From Dendrophyllia cribrosa (Eukaryota > Cnidaria > Anthozoa > Scleractinia > Dendrophylliidae), in contig JAJLRJ010000002.1 of NCBI GenBank assembly GCA_024195265.1, forward strand, positions 48,592,752 through 48,656,751: a DNA stretch of 64,000 nucleotides, given 5' to 3'. The position numbers and the translations under genes were made by a program. Below, one piece after another: positions 33,921 to 44,600 of this stretch. The notes below the pieces were generated by a model. The model searched no databases and was not told where the DNA came from. It saw only the letters and a list, made by a program, of their open reading frames with translations. How positions within the stretch are numbered: position 1 is the stretch's first letter; each line of letters starts with the position of its first letter.

Positions 33921-34037
33921 ATGAAATCCAAATTTGTCGCAGTTTTGATTTGTGTGACAATGCTATTGCTGATAACCAACACTGATGGGTTAACCAGGCC
34001 TATTCCGCCGATAGGCAAACGAGGTATCTTACGAATG
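33921..34037 (+). CDS. Secreted peptide exon 1, type B, copy 8
   Basis: This is a 39-codon exon with the variable segment LTRPIPPIGKRG, ending in ATG before a GTAAGT donor. The TATA-like block is at 33816-33825. It differs from copy 5 in only a few residues. The inverted-repeat element follows at 34052-34476, then the hairpin-rich intron. As in copy 5 the type A second exon is missing; at 34956 a possible CAG acceptor (CAAATGCAG) precedes the leftover 3' UTR, but copy 5 has CAAG there, so it is not conserved. Confidence 0.55.
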
Positions 34038-34051
34038 GTAAGTCTTTAATC

Positions 34052-34476
34052 GCCGGGGGGTACTCGATAAAATTTTGTACGGGGATGCTCCGCCCAGAGG
34101 TCCATTCCCTTACCCTTTCATATACCGTTTTTGACAATAAAGGTACCCCTTTCATATACCTTACATTGAAAATGGTACCCCTTTCATGCCCTTTCAATGA
34201 AAATGGTACCCCTTTCATAGCCTTTACGCGCGTCTGCTTGATATATTTTGAAAGACCCTTTTTATAATACTTAAATGCAGTTTTCCGTACCCTTTTTATG
34301 CTTCAACGGCGTGTTTTCGCTACCTTTTCCTATTATTCGTGAAATCCCTACCCTTTCATATACTTCAACTCGTAAAATCCCGACCCTTTCATATACCTCC
34401 AGCCTCAAAAAGGTGCCCCTTTCGGGCGGAGCATCCCCGGATAGCCCATTATAGGGAGTACCCTCTCCCCCCGGGC
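34052..34476. mobile_element. 425-bp GC-ended inverted-repeat element, third copy
   Basis: Same ends and same TTTAATC flanks as at 18004-18429. It was duplicated together with the type B exon. Confidence 0.75.
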
Positions 34477-35142
34477 TTTAATCATAAAAAAAACAAATCT
34501 TAGCAGTAACACATATCTAAAATGTACCGTGATTTCACAAGTGACATTCAGATTTGTATTTATCGGCACCGGCCGTCTTGAAAAGTAATACATGCGGCAG
34601 GCTTGTCCCGAGGAAATGTACCAAATGTAAAACGCACGTGCAGAGAGGCATTGTTTTCGCTCATTAAACCTATTGTTTTGTGCGGCCATTCTCGCTGTCG
34701 CCGCGGTCGTGGTTGGTTTTAGTTCTTGCTTCCTTGTTTATTAGGAAACTTAAAAGTTCCCTAATCAACAACTAACAACTTTTCTGCCCAACGATTGGGC
34801 AATAGCCCAGATCTCTTAGCAACGGCCGAACCTTTTCCTACCCAGTGGGTTTGATGAGTAAACACCGAGCGCTTAGCGCCCGCGTCTAGGATTCGATAAA
34901 AAACGCTTGGTTACCAAGACTTAACGAATGCTGGCACAATTTCTGGATCAAATGCAGGCAACACAACGACACTTGTGCTTGTGGACAACGGAAACAAGAT
35001 TAAAACACTAATGAGAGAGAAGTGAAAAAATATATGCTGCGCAGTAATTTTTTGTGTTTTTATTGGCTCTGGCTAACACTCCTGAGAGCAATAATCTGTC
35101 AGCAGATTTCCCAGGAAGTGACTGTGCAATAATTAGCAGGAA

Positions 35143-35145
<3 letters not shown>

Positions 35146-35180
<35 letters not shown>

Positions 35181-35194
35181 GGGGGGGGGGGGGG
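35146..35194. repeat. Homopolymer G tract with one A
   Basis: Almost 50 bases of G broken by a single A near 35180. The plus-strand poly-glycine frame and minus-strand poly-proline frame here are not genes. Confidence 0.9.
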
Positions 35195-35602
35195 TTGAGA
35201 AACGAAAGGAGGGACACAATGAAAAATCATATCCCAAAAAAGGGGGGGGGGCAACACGTTTATTACTCTATGAAAAGGAGGGGGCGATATCTAATTTTCA
35301 TTGCCAGACTCATGGTGACTCAACAATAAACCGGCACCACTAATATCTTAAAATAAACAATACAATAATTTTTTTGGCACCGTAACAATGTACATAGCAT
35401 ATCAATTTATTTCATTTTTATTATCGAAAATGCAACAAAGGGCACTACTAAGTGCCAGAATCACGAGTGTATAATAGTCATGTAGTTCATCTATCCGATC
35501 ATAGCTACATGAGCTTTCCAGCCCAATTCTAATGTAAGTTGTAATGAAAGACATGGTTAATAAAACTACACTGCAGGTATTGCCAGTAACTTGACAAAAT
35601 TA

Positions 35603-36131
35603 AAGGGGCTATGTCGCGAGTTGTCGCCTAATTTTAGTAACTTTAATTTACACTTTTATTTGTCAAAATTATTTTGTTCGCTGATACGAAATAGGACTCT
35701 AAGTCCCACAATTTCGTCACTCTTTTCTCAAGCGAAACAAAATCAGAAAAATGTTAGGTTTGTCTGTGGCGGTAAAGAAGTACAAAGCGAAGACTCTGGT
35801 ACCATGTTAATATGCTGAAATGTGCTATATTTAGCCAACAGAGAAGAAGAACCTTCGTCCATGACATTCCATGGTCAACTGATTTCTATCGCTGCTCGTA
35901 CATATTGAGATATTTAGCCGTACGATTTCAGAATCGTAAAAATAAGCGGGCCAAAATCAAGACAAATAGATTATTTACTTATGTGAAAAATCTGAGGCCA
36001 TTTGGTGAACACAGCACAGCAAGATTGAATGGATTCGACGATGATGGCATGATGATGGCGTAACTTGAAAAACAGCCACCGGACGTTTTTCAAGATTGTA
36101 GGTGCGTGACACCTAGCGACATATCCCCTTA
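35603..36131. mobile_element. About 530-bp inverted-repeat element with AAAGGGGCTATGTCGC ends
   Basis: The left end AAAGGGGCTATGTCGCGAG and right end CTAGCGACATATCCCCTT are inverse. TTAA abuts both ends. Internal sequence (CGTACGATTTCAGAATCG near 35920, GAAGAACCTTCGTCCA near 35848) recurs in altered form near 38770-39660, so a related, more decayed element lies there. Confidence 0.55.
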
Positions 36132-36654
36132 AAAAAAAATGGTCATGCAAGTGACACAAAGCATTCGAAGATACATATTTTTGTTGATTGTTGTTTATAT
36201 TCAGCTGCTTGAATACAGTTCATGAATCTGAGTTCTGGAGTTCTGTTCATTTTAAGAACTCTTAAACGGGGGAGGCTCGTACAGTGCTAGCAGTAAGGGC
36301 GACCGTACTCACCAAAAACGAAGATCAAAGATAGCACACGACGAAGATGAAATCACACAAGGAAAACTTCAACATCCCCCGGTGGCGAATACCAAGCATT
36401 GAGTAGTTACCGAAGTTACCTCTGCACATTTGGCGTAGAATCTTTAATTTAGAGCGTTTCATATTCACGAGTTGGCTCACTGAGAAGCCCTTGATTGTAT
36501 GGAAGGGTCGCTAAGGGAAGTACCAAGAAAATGCTTGTTAACAGACCACAGAAACAAGCCGACCAGAAACCATTAGAGAGCTAGTGTATCTCGTACTTCT
36601 TGAGGGTTTTTCTTTTTTGAATCCCCTCGTGCTTAATATATCAGTCAACAATGC

Positions 36655-36890
36655 ATGAGGAGCAAATTATAAAACGCTACATGAATTGTGCGAGCTCTAG
36701 CATGTACAACAGGCGCTTTTGGAGCAGCTCAAGCGAGTTTTGGCGCGAGGGTAGGGAAATGTTTCCCTCCGCGCTCGCGCCACAAAACCCGCTTGAGCAC
36801 ACCCATAAGCCATCTGTTGTGCAGGCTACGCGCGCTCATACATGAAGGCCGCGTGCATTATAACTCATTATAAAATGTTCAAAGAAATAT
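36655..36890. mobile_element. Foldback element with GC-rich hairpin
   Basis: The arm GAGCAGCTCAAGCGAGTTTT and following GGCGCGAGG pair with CCGCGCTCGCGCC and AAAACCCGCTTGAGC around a short AGGGAAATGTTTCCCT hairpin near 36752-36768. The overlapping open frames follow from this symmetry. Confidence 0.5.
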
Positions 36891-36924
36891 GCGCGCTGCG
36901 ATAGGTCAGATCGAGTTCATTATA

Positions 36925-37045
36925 CCGTATTTCCTCGAATAGCCGTCCCTCGATTAGTTGACTCTCCCCCACCCCCACCACCACCACGTACCACCTCGAA
37001 TAATCGCTCCACAATTGTGGAAATATTTGAAATAATCGCCTCCCA
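36925..37045. mobile_element. Remnant with CCGTATTTCCTCGAATA motifs
   Basis: ACCGTATTTCCTCGAATAGC followed by CCTCGAATAATCGC and ATTTGAAATAATCGCC resembles the ends of a widespread inverted-repeat element seen in many animal genomes. I cannot place the other end. Confidence 0.35.
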
Positions 37046-37439
37046 TACTCTTCCCTTTCTTTCACTTTCTCTAAGTCAAAGTGAAAAATTCACTTTGTGT
37101 ATAGGAAATAATCGTTACAATTACAGAAATGTTATGAAAGCACAGGTTACATATAGTTTTTCTAGTGACGTTTGTGTATTTTCTTTTCTTTTTTTTATTG
37201 GAGATCTCTTATTAGTACATTAGTACGTTAGCACTTCCTGTCAGCAATATTTGCGATTATTGCTGGTTTTCACTGTCACGCCGTCAAAAAATAAATCCAA
37301 AACCATCCGATGAAAAAAGCTGATAAATTCACATGTTATAAAATGTTAATAAATAAACAATATATCCAAATTTCAGGTCTGTGCGATTTACCGTTCCTGA
37401 GTTATACGCCGAAACATTTTACGCAAATTTATAGAGCTT

Positions 37440-37862
37440 AGTATGGAGACGCCATGTTGGTGCCCAGTCATATGGGCACCAACATGGCGGCTGTAAAACG
37501 GGGAAAACATCTGGCACTCACTTTTGCTATAAAGGGGATTGGCCTTTCTTTACGAAGCTAGTATATATTTCCATAAACATCTCTCTCAATACTTAAACTG
37601 TTTAAACGGCAAAAAATTTCCAGAAAAGACCTTTTTTCGAGCTTGACAACTTTGTCACGCCGCCATCTTGATGTCACGTAGGGCGGAAATCTCGAAAGTT
37701 CAACATGATGTATTTTCATCACAAATGAAGTTATCTAGCTGGAAATTTGTGAACAGATACGCTTTAAGGATGTCTTTCATGTGGTGACAATCAAAGTTAA
37801 GCAGGCTAAGCGATTTTTGATTTCAGAATTTAATGACGTCACGTGAAAACCAAGAATTGTCC
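37440..37862. mobile_element. Decayed element related to the 560-bp MITE family
   Basis: A palindrome CGCCATGTTGGTGCCC...GGGCACCAACATGGCGG (37449-37490) and a right end GACGTCACGTGAAAACCAAG (37834-37855) match the layout of 7818-8379. Similar end pieces occur at 40045-40175 and 52255-52400. Confidence 0.45.
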
Positions 37863-37954
37863 CCGGCTTATGTTCGAGGAAATTCGCCGGTAATCTCGAT
37901 AAAGCACGCGCTTTAAGTCACGCGCGTGCTTTATCGAGTTATAGTATGGCATGC

Positions 37955-38026
37955 CTTAAACAGTTAAACCACCGACCTTCGGGTTGAAAGTCCAATGTCC
38001 TCAGCGCTAGACTACCGCGCCTACTC
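37955..38026 (-). pseudogene. tRNA-Glu-like sequence (decayed tRNA or SINE head)
   Basis: On the minus strand GCGGTAGTCTAGCGCTGAGG resembles an A-box/D-arm. TTGGACTTTCAACCCGA would be an anticodon arm with TTC in the loop, and GGTCGGTGGTTTAAC is a weak B-box. Acceptor pairing is not convincing, so I do not call a functional tRNA gene. Confidence 0.35.
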
Positions 38027-38219
38027 GTGGAAAATCATGGCTTGAGAAAATACCCTCTAGATGGTTTGCAGGGCAGCCATGTTGGTCGTCAGAACAATGA
38101 AATTTCCATCGTCTGGGTATAAAACTCTATTTCTGTGCTAATAATATACATGAAAAAGTTACTCAATTCTGATTGGCTAAGAGCAGTGCAGTTCAAGTGT
38201 AACACCAGTGCAAATTACA

Positions 38220-38375
38220 AATTAAAAAAATGATGCCAAAAATGTTTTGCAAAAAAACATTGCAAAAAAGAAAAAAAATTGCGAAAAAAATTGATGCAAA
38301 AATGTTCTGCAAAAAAATTGTTTGCAAAAAGAAACTTTTTGTAAAAAAAAATTGAAAAAAAATTGATGCACATCA
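38220..38375. repeat. Degenerate GCAAAAAAATTG tandem repeat
   Basis: A-rich, with irregular units such as TTGCAAAAAA and TTGATGCAAAAATG repeated about eight times. Confidence 0.6.
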
Positions 38376-38379
38376 GTTT

Positions 38380-39700
38380 TTTTCATGTATAATTATTAAT
38401 AAGTAATCATACGGTTTTCTCGTTCAATTTGGGATCAGTTTGCACTTGTGAGTTAACCTCACTCCGCATATTAATCCCAAATTGAACTCGAAACAAACGA
38501 TGCTATGATCTTCTACTGTTTCTGACCACCAACATGGGCGCCTTGAAAACCATCTATGCCATATTAGCATAAATCTACTAGCGTTCTATGACGAATGCTG
38601 TTCTCTAATTGGCTACGCTACTGTCTATCATGTTGTAGAATGTGAGTGTGTGCGATTGTTATTAATATCATTATATATTTTATAACTAGTAGTAATCATA
38701 GATTATAGTGCGTCTCCTTATTCCGTGGCACCTCGTCTTGACCTAGTACCTCAGTTTCATGAATTAATTCAGCTGCTGTTTAAAAGGGCTATGTCGCGAG
38801 ATATGTCACGCAGGCAAAAACGTCGGGCCGACATCAAACAAATTCACGCTATCGCCGTGGGATCGGGCAAAATCCTGCCTTGCTGTGTACTCCGAAAGGT
38901 CTCAGATTTTTCTGACATATAAATAGTATATTTGTCTTGATTTCATTTCGGTTACTTCTCCGATTCTGAAATCATACTCCTCAGTACATGTACTAATACC
39001 GGAACCGGAAATGAGAAAATTCTGAGAAAGCAAAAAAGTGCTCCCGTGATAAACTTCTTGGACACCGCGTTAATGGAGCATAAAATCGACGATTAAGTCA
39101 CGCAACATTCAACGTGAATTTCGCAGGATTTTTCGGATAAAATTACAACTACCAGTTGCAAGTAAAACACAAGACTGTTGAATATAATTCCTTTATTAGC
39201 TAGACAAATTTTAGTCACAAAACTGCGAAATCTTTAGTCGCAAATGCGCCCGATACAGGCGCAATTTCGAGCACTGTAAAGTTAATCTGCGTTCGCCTGG
39301 CGCGGCCGGTCAGTGAGTTATTGCTACAAGACATACAGCGAATTGCACCGTACCGTAGAACATCGCGAAGAACGAGGTCGGTATTTACGTGAAAGCTTCC
39401 CAAATCAGGCAGAGAACCACAGCAAAATCAAGATAGAACATTTAAAACATACCAGAACGGTAACGAGGAAAATCCGATAACTTCTTGCTTGATTCCAAAG
39501 AGACCCAACAACTTACTTGGTCCGGAGAAGAACCTTCGTCCAATTTTTCCACTGCGTACTTTTAGTAGGCATTGAAATATTGAGCCGTACGATTCCAAAA
39601 TCGGGAAAATATCCGAAACTGAATCAAGACAAATAGATTATTCACATGTGACATTTCGGAACCCCAGCGCCCCAGGATGATGCCTGATTTCCACGCGCTG
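38380..39700. other. Decayed repeat region, no gene seen
   Basis: It contains fragments shared with 35603-36131 (GAAGAACCTTCGTCCA at 39526; CCGTACGATT-like at 39582; their inverse near 38890-38990) and a block (GTAATCATAGATTATAGTGC, 38690) shared with 54760. No open frame with recognisable protein features was found. Confidence 0.4.
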
Positions 39701-39706
39701 GGAATG

Positions 39707-39905
39707 CTGGATACTATTGTGACGTTTCAAGATGGCGCAGATTTGGTACCGACACTTTTCGCGATTCGTTCCGCCTAGACGACGCGCTAAGCATGCTGGA
39801 TACTATTGTGACGTTTCAAGATGGCGCAGATTTGGTACCGACACTTTTCTCGATTCGTTCCGCATAGCCGACAAGATTAGGAAGCGTCTCCTTCGTCGAC
39901 GCAAA
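39707..39905. repeat. Tandem repeat of an approximately 87-base unit
   Basis: The unit runs GCTGGATACTATTGTGACG, TTTCAAGATGGCGCAG, ATTTGGTACCGACAC, then a GATTCGTTCCGC stretch to CGCTAAGCAT. About two and a half units are present here and about three at 54855-55098. Both arrays end in AAGATTAGGAAGCGTCTCC, so they are copies of one longer element. A short plus-strand open frame spans each array but is explained by the repeat. Confidence 0.7.
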
Positions 39906-40814
39906 AACGCGAGCCTGTCCTGTTGTTAAGTTTTGAACGTCTAGTAGATTTATACTCAAACATTTAGATTATTCGCTCTTGATTTCTATGCTTGATAGTT
40001 GATTCGGGCTTCGCCCTCATCAACTGACGCGCGACAGAGCGTTTTCACTTGACGTCATAGCCGCCATATTGGTGTTCTCGTACAAAAGAATTTTAATTAA
40101 CTCCTTTTGTTAGGAACACCAACATGGCTGCCATGGCCTTTGTCATTTGAGTCCCACGGGACTGAAGGTCACGTGAGTGAAAACGCTTTATAGAAATCTC
40201 GAGCTCATAATCTAATTGTTAAATCTACAAATGTTGTTCTGAAAGTGACAAAGAACTGACAAATAATACTTCAAATGCAAAATTTTACTTGCAAAATAAT
40301 TATATTATTTTGTTACAATCATCTGATTCTTGATAATAAATAAATTAAGGCTTTTTAAAAGTTACCAACTCGCTTAATTCTGTATGTTGATCTGTACCGC
40401 ATGGCGTGAAATAATAAACTCTCGTAACAACTTGAATGCCGCAAGACCCATCTACTCTCTCGTAAATCATCAATATTTTCCCGAAAAACATACTTGTCAC
40501 AACAGCATAGAAACTGATCATCGAGACGAAAGGTCTCATGCAATATTACTTAACATGAAATTCTCACAACTTGAAGGATTATGAAAAAAAGAACAACGAT
40601 CACATGTAACTCCTTGTGAATATTATTTAACCTGTGATTAACCTATCGTAAAATGGAGAGAATAGACTGCAAACAAACGCCGTTCTTGTCGGGTCTGGAC
40701 TAACCTGAGATCATCAGGCGATATTTTTTTACTTGCGGAGGAGAGAGAAGGAAAAATTCTCCGTGGGGAGGGTCTGAAGGCAGATTACCTAGATTCCAGC
40801 TAACGATTCATACT

Positions 40815-40887
40815 CGCTTGCAACCTCGTTCCCAGGGAATCTCTTCTTCCGCCCCCCTGGCGAGAGACCCTGGTAACGAGGTTGACT
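40815..40887. mobile_element. Short palindromic MITE (CAACCTCGTTCCCAGGG ends)
   Basis: CAACCTCGTTCCCAGGGA and CCCTGGTAACGAGGTTG are inverted repeats about 70 bases apart. I recognise the pattern from coral genomes from memory, but the class is unknown to me. Confidence 0.5.
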
Positions 40888-41601
40888 CGCTTGAAACACA
40901 AAAGAAAAGGTGCGAGAAAACAAGGCCTGTTTCACAGGCTATGGAAAATAACGAGAGAAAGGCAATATCAGAAAAGAAAGGGTACGAAGCGACTCTCCCC
41001 AGAGGGCGAAGAAAGAGGGTTTACCTCAATGTAAAAACCTGTGACCCGTAACGTTAATTTTCGGACCTTTCTAGTAATTCCGGAAAGTTACGCCCCACCC
41101 AAAAGTAACGGATCACGAAAGTAATGGTCCAATCGAAAATACAATACATGTGCTGAGGTCTGACGTCTCCATGCAGTGAAATAGCTTAGCGGTTTACTGT
41201 ACAAGAATGCCGAAGAATGCCAAAGAATCAATGAGAAAGATAGAATTAAAGTGGCATTATGCTTATTCCGCGGTTGTGTTTATCATCATTCTTTTTTCAA
41301 TTACTCACGTATGCTAGGTGCCCGAAAGTAGCGGCTACCCGAAAGTTGCGGCCCCTTAAGCCTGGTAATTCCGAGAGTAACGAGGGCGGCTACTTTGAAT
41401 TCAGAACACTGCAGTATTTGCTTCACTATAGAAACAACACGTTAACCTATCGGTCCCTGACAATGTTTTTGATGTTGTAACGTAATTCACCACTAGCAAT
41501 CTCGAACTCCAGCTCAGTTCTGCAAGCGATTCCATTCCTTGGGTGTTGAAGGGAACGAAGTCTACTGTCACCATTGGGCCATCGCCATGGAAACGCCTTC
41601 G
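40888..41601. other. Spacer 3' of the fucosyltransferase-like gene
   Basis: No gene recognised. It contains AAAGTAGCGGC/AAAGTTGCGGCC-type repeats (41325-41355) and similar AAAGTTACGCCCC (41085). The 3' UTR of the minus-strand gene must lie in the right part of this stretch, but no AATAAA is visible on that strand close to the stop. Confidence 0.35.
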
Positions 41602-44600
41602 TCACGTCATGTACCTGCACTTCTCACCGAAAGTACTGACCTCTGAAGAATGAAAATTCATTCCCAGGGCTGTTTTACTGAAACTACTGTCGGACAACAC
41701 CAGGAAGTCACACTCTGAGAGAAGAAAGTGATCTAATAACACTCCCTGCATTCCTTCAGTGGAAGGTTCCTCCGTATTGATGTGCTCAACTTTCACTGAT
41801 AAAGACACCACTTTGTTGGGGTATGTCCTTAACGCGTACTGTTTAACATCCGCGTTGTCTGTCGCCAAGAACCATTTTATGTCACCTTGGCTAATGTGCG
41901 AGTAGTTCGTCCTCGTAATGGTTTTCTCCAGATTCTTAGCGCACTTGAAAAAATTCTTAAAATTAGATGTTCTTTGATCGACGGATCCCTGGTTAAACGA
42001 CGCATCCCCCATTCTGATGTGAATCCCAATTTTAGGCACGCCCGGTTTGAAATTGAGAGACTCTCGAGCCGACGATAACGTTCTTTCAAACGCAGGAGTC
42101 CTTTCGAATAAGAAATCGAACGCACAACCTACTAGCGAGTAGCGATGTCCTCGCCTTTTTACCCCGATTTGGTTTGCCAAGCGTTCAGCGAATTTATGTT
42201 GGCGAATACTCGGGGCAAAATACCACAAACTCGTGACAACTTCCACGGGCGAATATAAATAAGATTTGGGGTCCGTTCCCTCTACCCAGTCACGAAAGAT
42301 GTTAAAATTGACGGGCGATCTTTGAGAATCTTTGTTGATCATTTCATGGTCCCCTTTACCCCAGTAATGGTAGTTCTTCTTCAGATGGTCGAGCTTGGAA
42401 ATGGGAAAATTCCAATGGATGTTCTTGGGTCGAAGATAGTCTCCAATCGGCGCACTGCTGTTCCAGTCTATAAGAAAAGCCCGACCCGTTATTACAGCCA
42501 AATAGAAGAGCGATGTTATGGCGCCCAACCGATTTCCATACCCACCACAGCCATATTTTTTACCACCACAAAAATATACCAGATACCTGGGCGGTCTTCG
42601 CTTGTTTAAGATGTCGTTGTGAAGTTTTATGTAGTCTTCTTGCCAATTTGTTCCGCAAAGAACCGATCTTTGTTTCTTCTGCATCTTTGAAGCGGAATCC
42701 TTGTCTTTCTGTAATGAGCTTAGCACCCGTCCAAGGACTAATTTTTTCTTTTCTGCCCTTTTAAGCCCAGAAAGGATTAAATCGTTGCTGTTGGTAATGA
42801 TATCCGGCGGCATATAATTTGGTAAACGTATATCTGAAAACACAAAAACAATAACCTAATGAGGATTTCTCTCACAAAACAAACAAACAAAAACAGACAT
42901 AGTATTATCTGACCAATTGCAACAAACGTATAAAACGCATGCGCAATACATAAAGCAGAACTCGAAGCAAAACCATACTGTCGTTGTGTTTGCATGCATG
43001 CTACGGGTGCCATTCCCCAAGCGCGGGAAAACCACGTTACCCAAGTCACAATTAGTATAATTATCATAATGATTTGTTCTGATTGGTTGAAAAAAACAGT
43101 ACGTTCACTCTGAACGAACAATCAGAAATAGAGGTATACTTTGGTTTTGTTTTTCTATGCTCTCCGAGAGGCTAAAATGCTCACGCCACTTTCTCAACCA
43201 ATCACGATAATAATTAAATCAATCCGCCAATAAATCGTGACTTGCTTTCACGCGTTTCCCGCGCATGGAGATCATAATTATAGTTCACTGAATTATCTGC
43301 GTCTGTTGTGATTGAATTATCTGCTGTTGTAATTGAATTATCTGCTGTTGTGATTGAATTATCGTCTGTCGTGATTGAATTATCTGCTGTTGTGATTGAA
43401 TTATCTGCTGTTGTGATTGAATTATCTGCTGTTGTGACTGAATTATCTGCGTCTGTTGTGATTGAATTATCTGCTGTTGTGATTGGCCAGAATGATTACA
43501 TAGGTTGGCTTCGAGGCTTAACTACAATGTAAACTTCATTTTTGAGATTCGCGGCTCTTAAAGAGGCAATGTAATTTCGTGATTCTTGGTCAAAATTGTA
43601 AGAAATATTCAACAAAGTACTTTTACTCCATGTGGAATGCTCTAAGTATACTGAGAACAAAACTGGAACATTATTTCTTGGTTTCTATAGATACAGTTAT
43701 GTTTTTTTCTTATCAAAGTTATACTTAAAGGAGCTGTTGTCATGGTGATTTTGAGGTTTTGGGGTCAAAACTGCCCCAAATGAAAACAAGCGTCTTTGTC
43801 GTACACAGATGTAGAGCTTCAGACTCGCGGATTACACTAGTCGCGCTTCATCCGTTGAAAGTTCGCCATCGTGCGTTGTTATGTTTCGGTGAGTAAACAG
43901 TCCTTCATCGCTATTACTAAATTTGAGATGAAAGTAATGTTTAACAAACCCTCGCTAGGTTCCTACAACTTATCATTCTTGTAAATGTGGTGTCCCCTTT
44001 AAAGTGCTGTTGCGAATGCCAAAAGTCACAGGCCGTTCTTCGCAAACTTCTCTTTATTCTATCCAAAATCACAGTAATAGTCGGGTAGTCTTCTCTAGTC
44101 TCTAGTCTTCAATAGTCTGAACTGATCCGAAATGTACACAGAGTCTTATCTGGAGATGCCGCCACGCGGCACTCCTTGAAACCTAGGGAACGCTTATTAT
44201 TTGGCGATTCTATTGTCTGGTTTTGCCATCACGAGAATTGTACATGTACACAACAGGAAATGGTTTGATTGAAATGGAAACCTCTTGATTGACAACTATT
44301 AATTGAAACTGCACGCACTTTTAAAATCACAAAACTACTTATGTAACACAATGCTACTATAAATGTCACGACACACTCCCCTATTTGTTTCCATCACGGA
44401 AGCAAATACAAATCACGCATTGTTCATTGTTCATTTCAGTTTGCTTGGAATACAAATCCTAATTCTTAAATCAATGTTCATCAGTCACTGGTCTTGCTCT
44501 TGTTCGGCTAACTCCTGAACGCGTAATCCGGCAGCAACTGCGGCATTTCGCCTCGGCCTGAAAACAGATGCCTCAGGATTCAAACATGGTGTTCTCGGTA

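Noticed and set aside
3758..34037. Calling the peptide family a toxin or a known antimicrobial peptide
   Set aside because: There is no cysteine framework or motif of a named toxin or defence family; only a secreted precursor can be supported.
35008..35329. Poly-Gly and poly-Pro open frames
   Set aside because: They run through a G homopolymer and have no protein features outside it.
40005..40030. Hammerhead-like GTTGATGAGGGCGAAGCCCGAA on the minus strand
   Set aside because: The core has TTGATGA instead of CTGATGA and GAAT instead of GAAA, and the match is explained by a simple palindrome.
43308..43532. Open frame of repeated VVIELSA
   Set aside because: It is produced by a 21-base minisatellite inside an intron; there is no start context or other exon.
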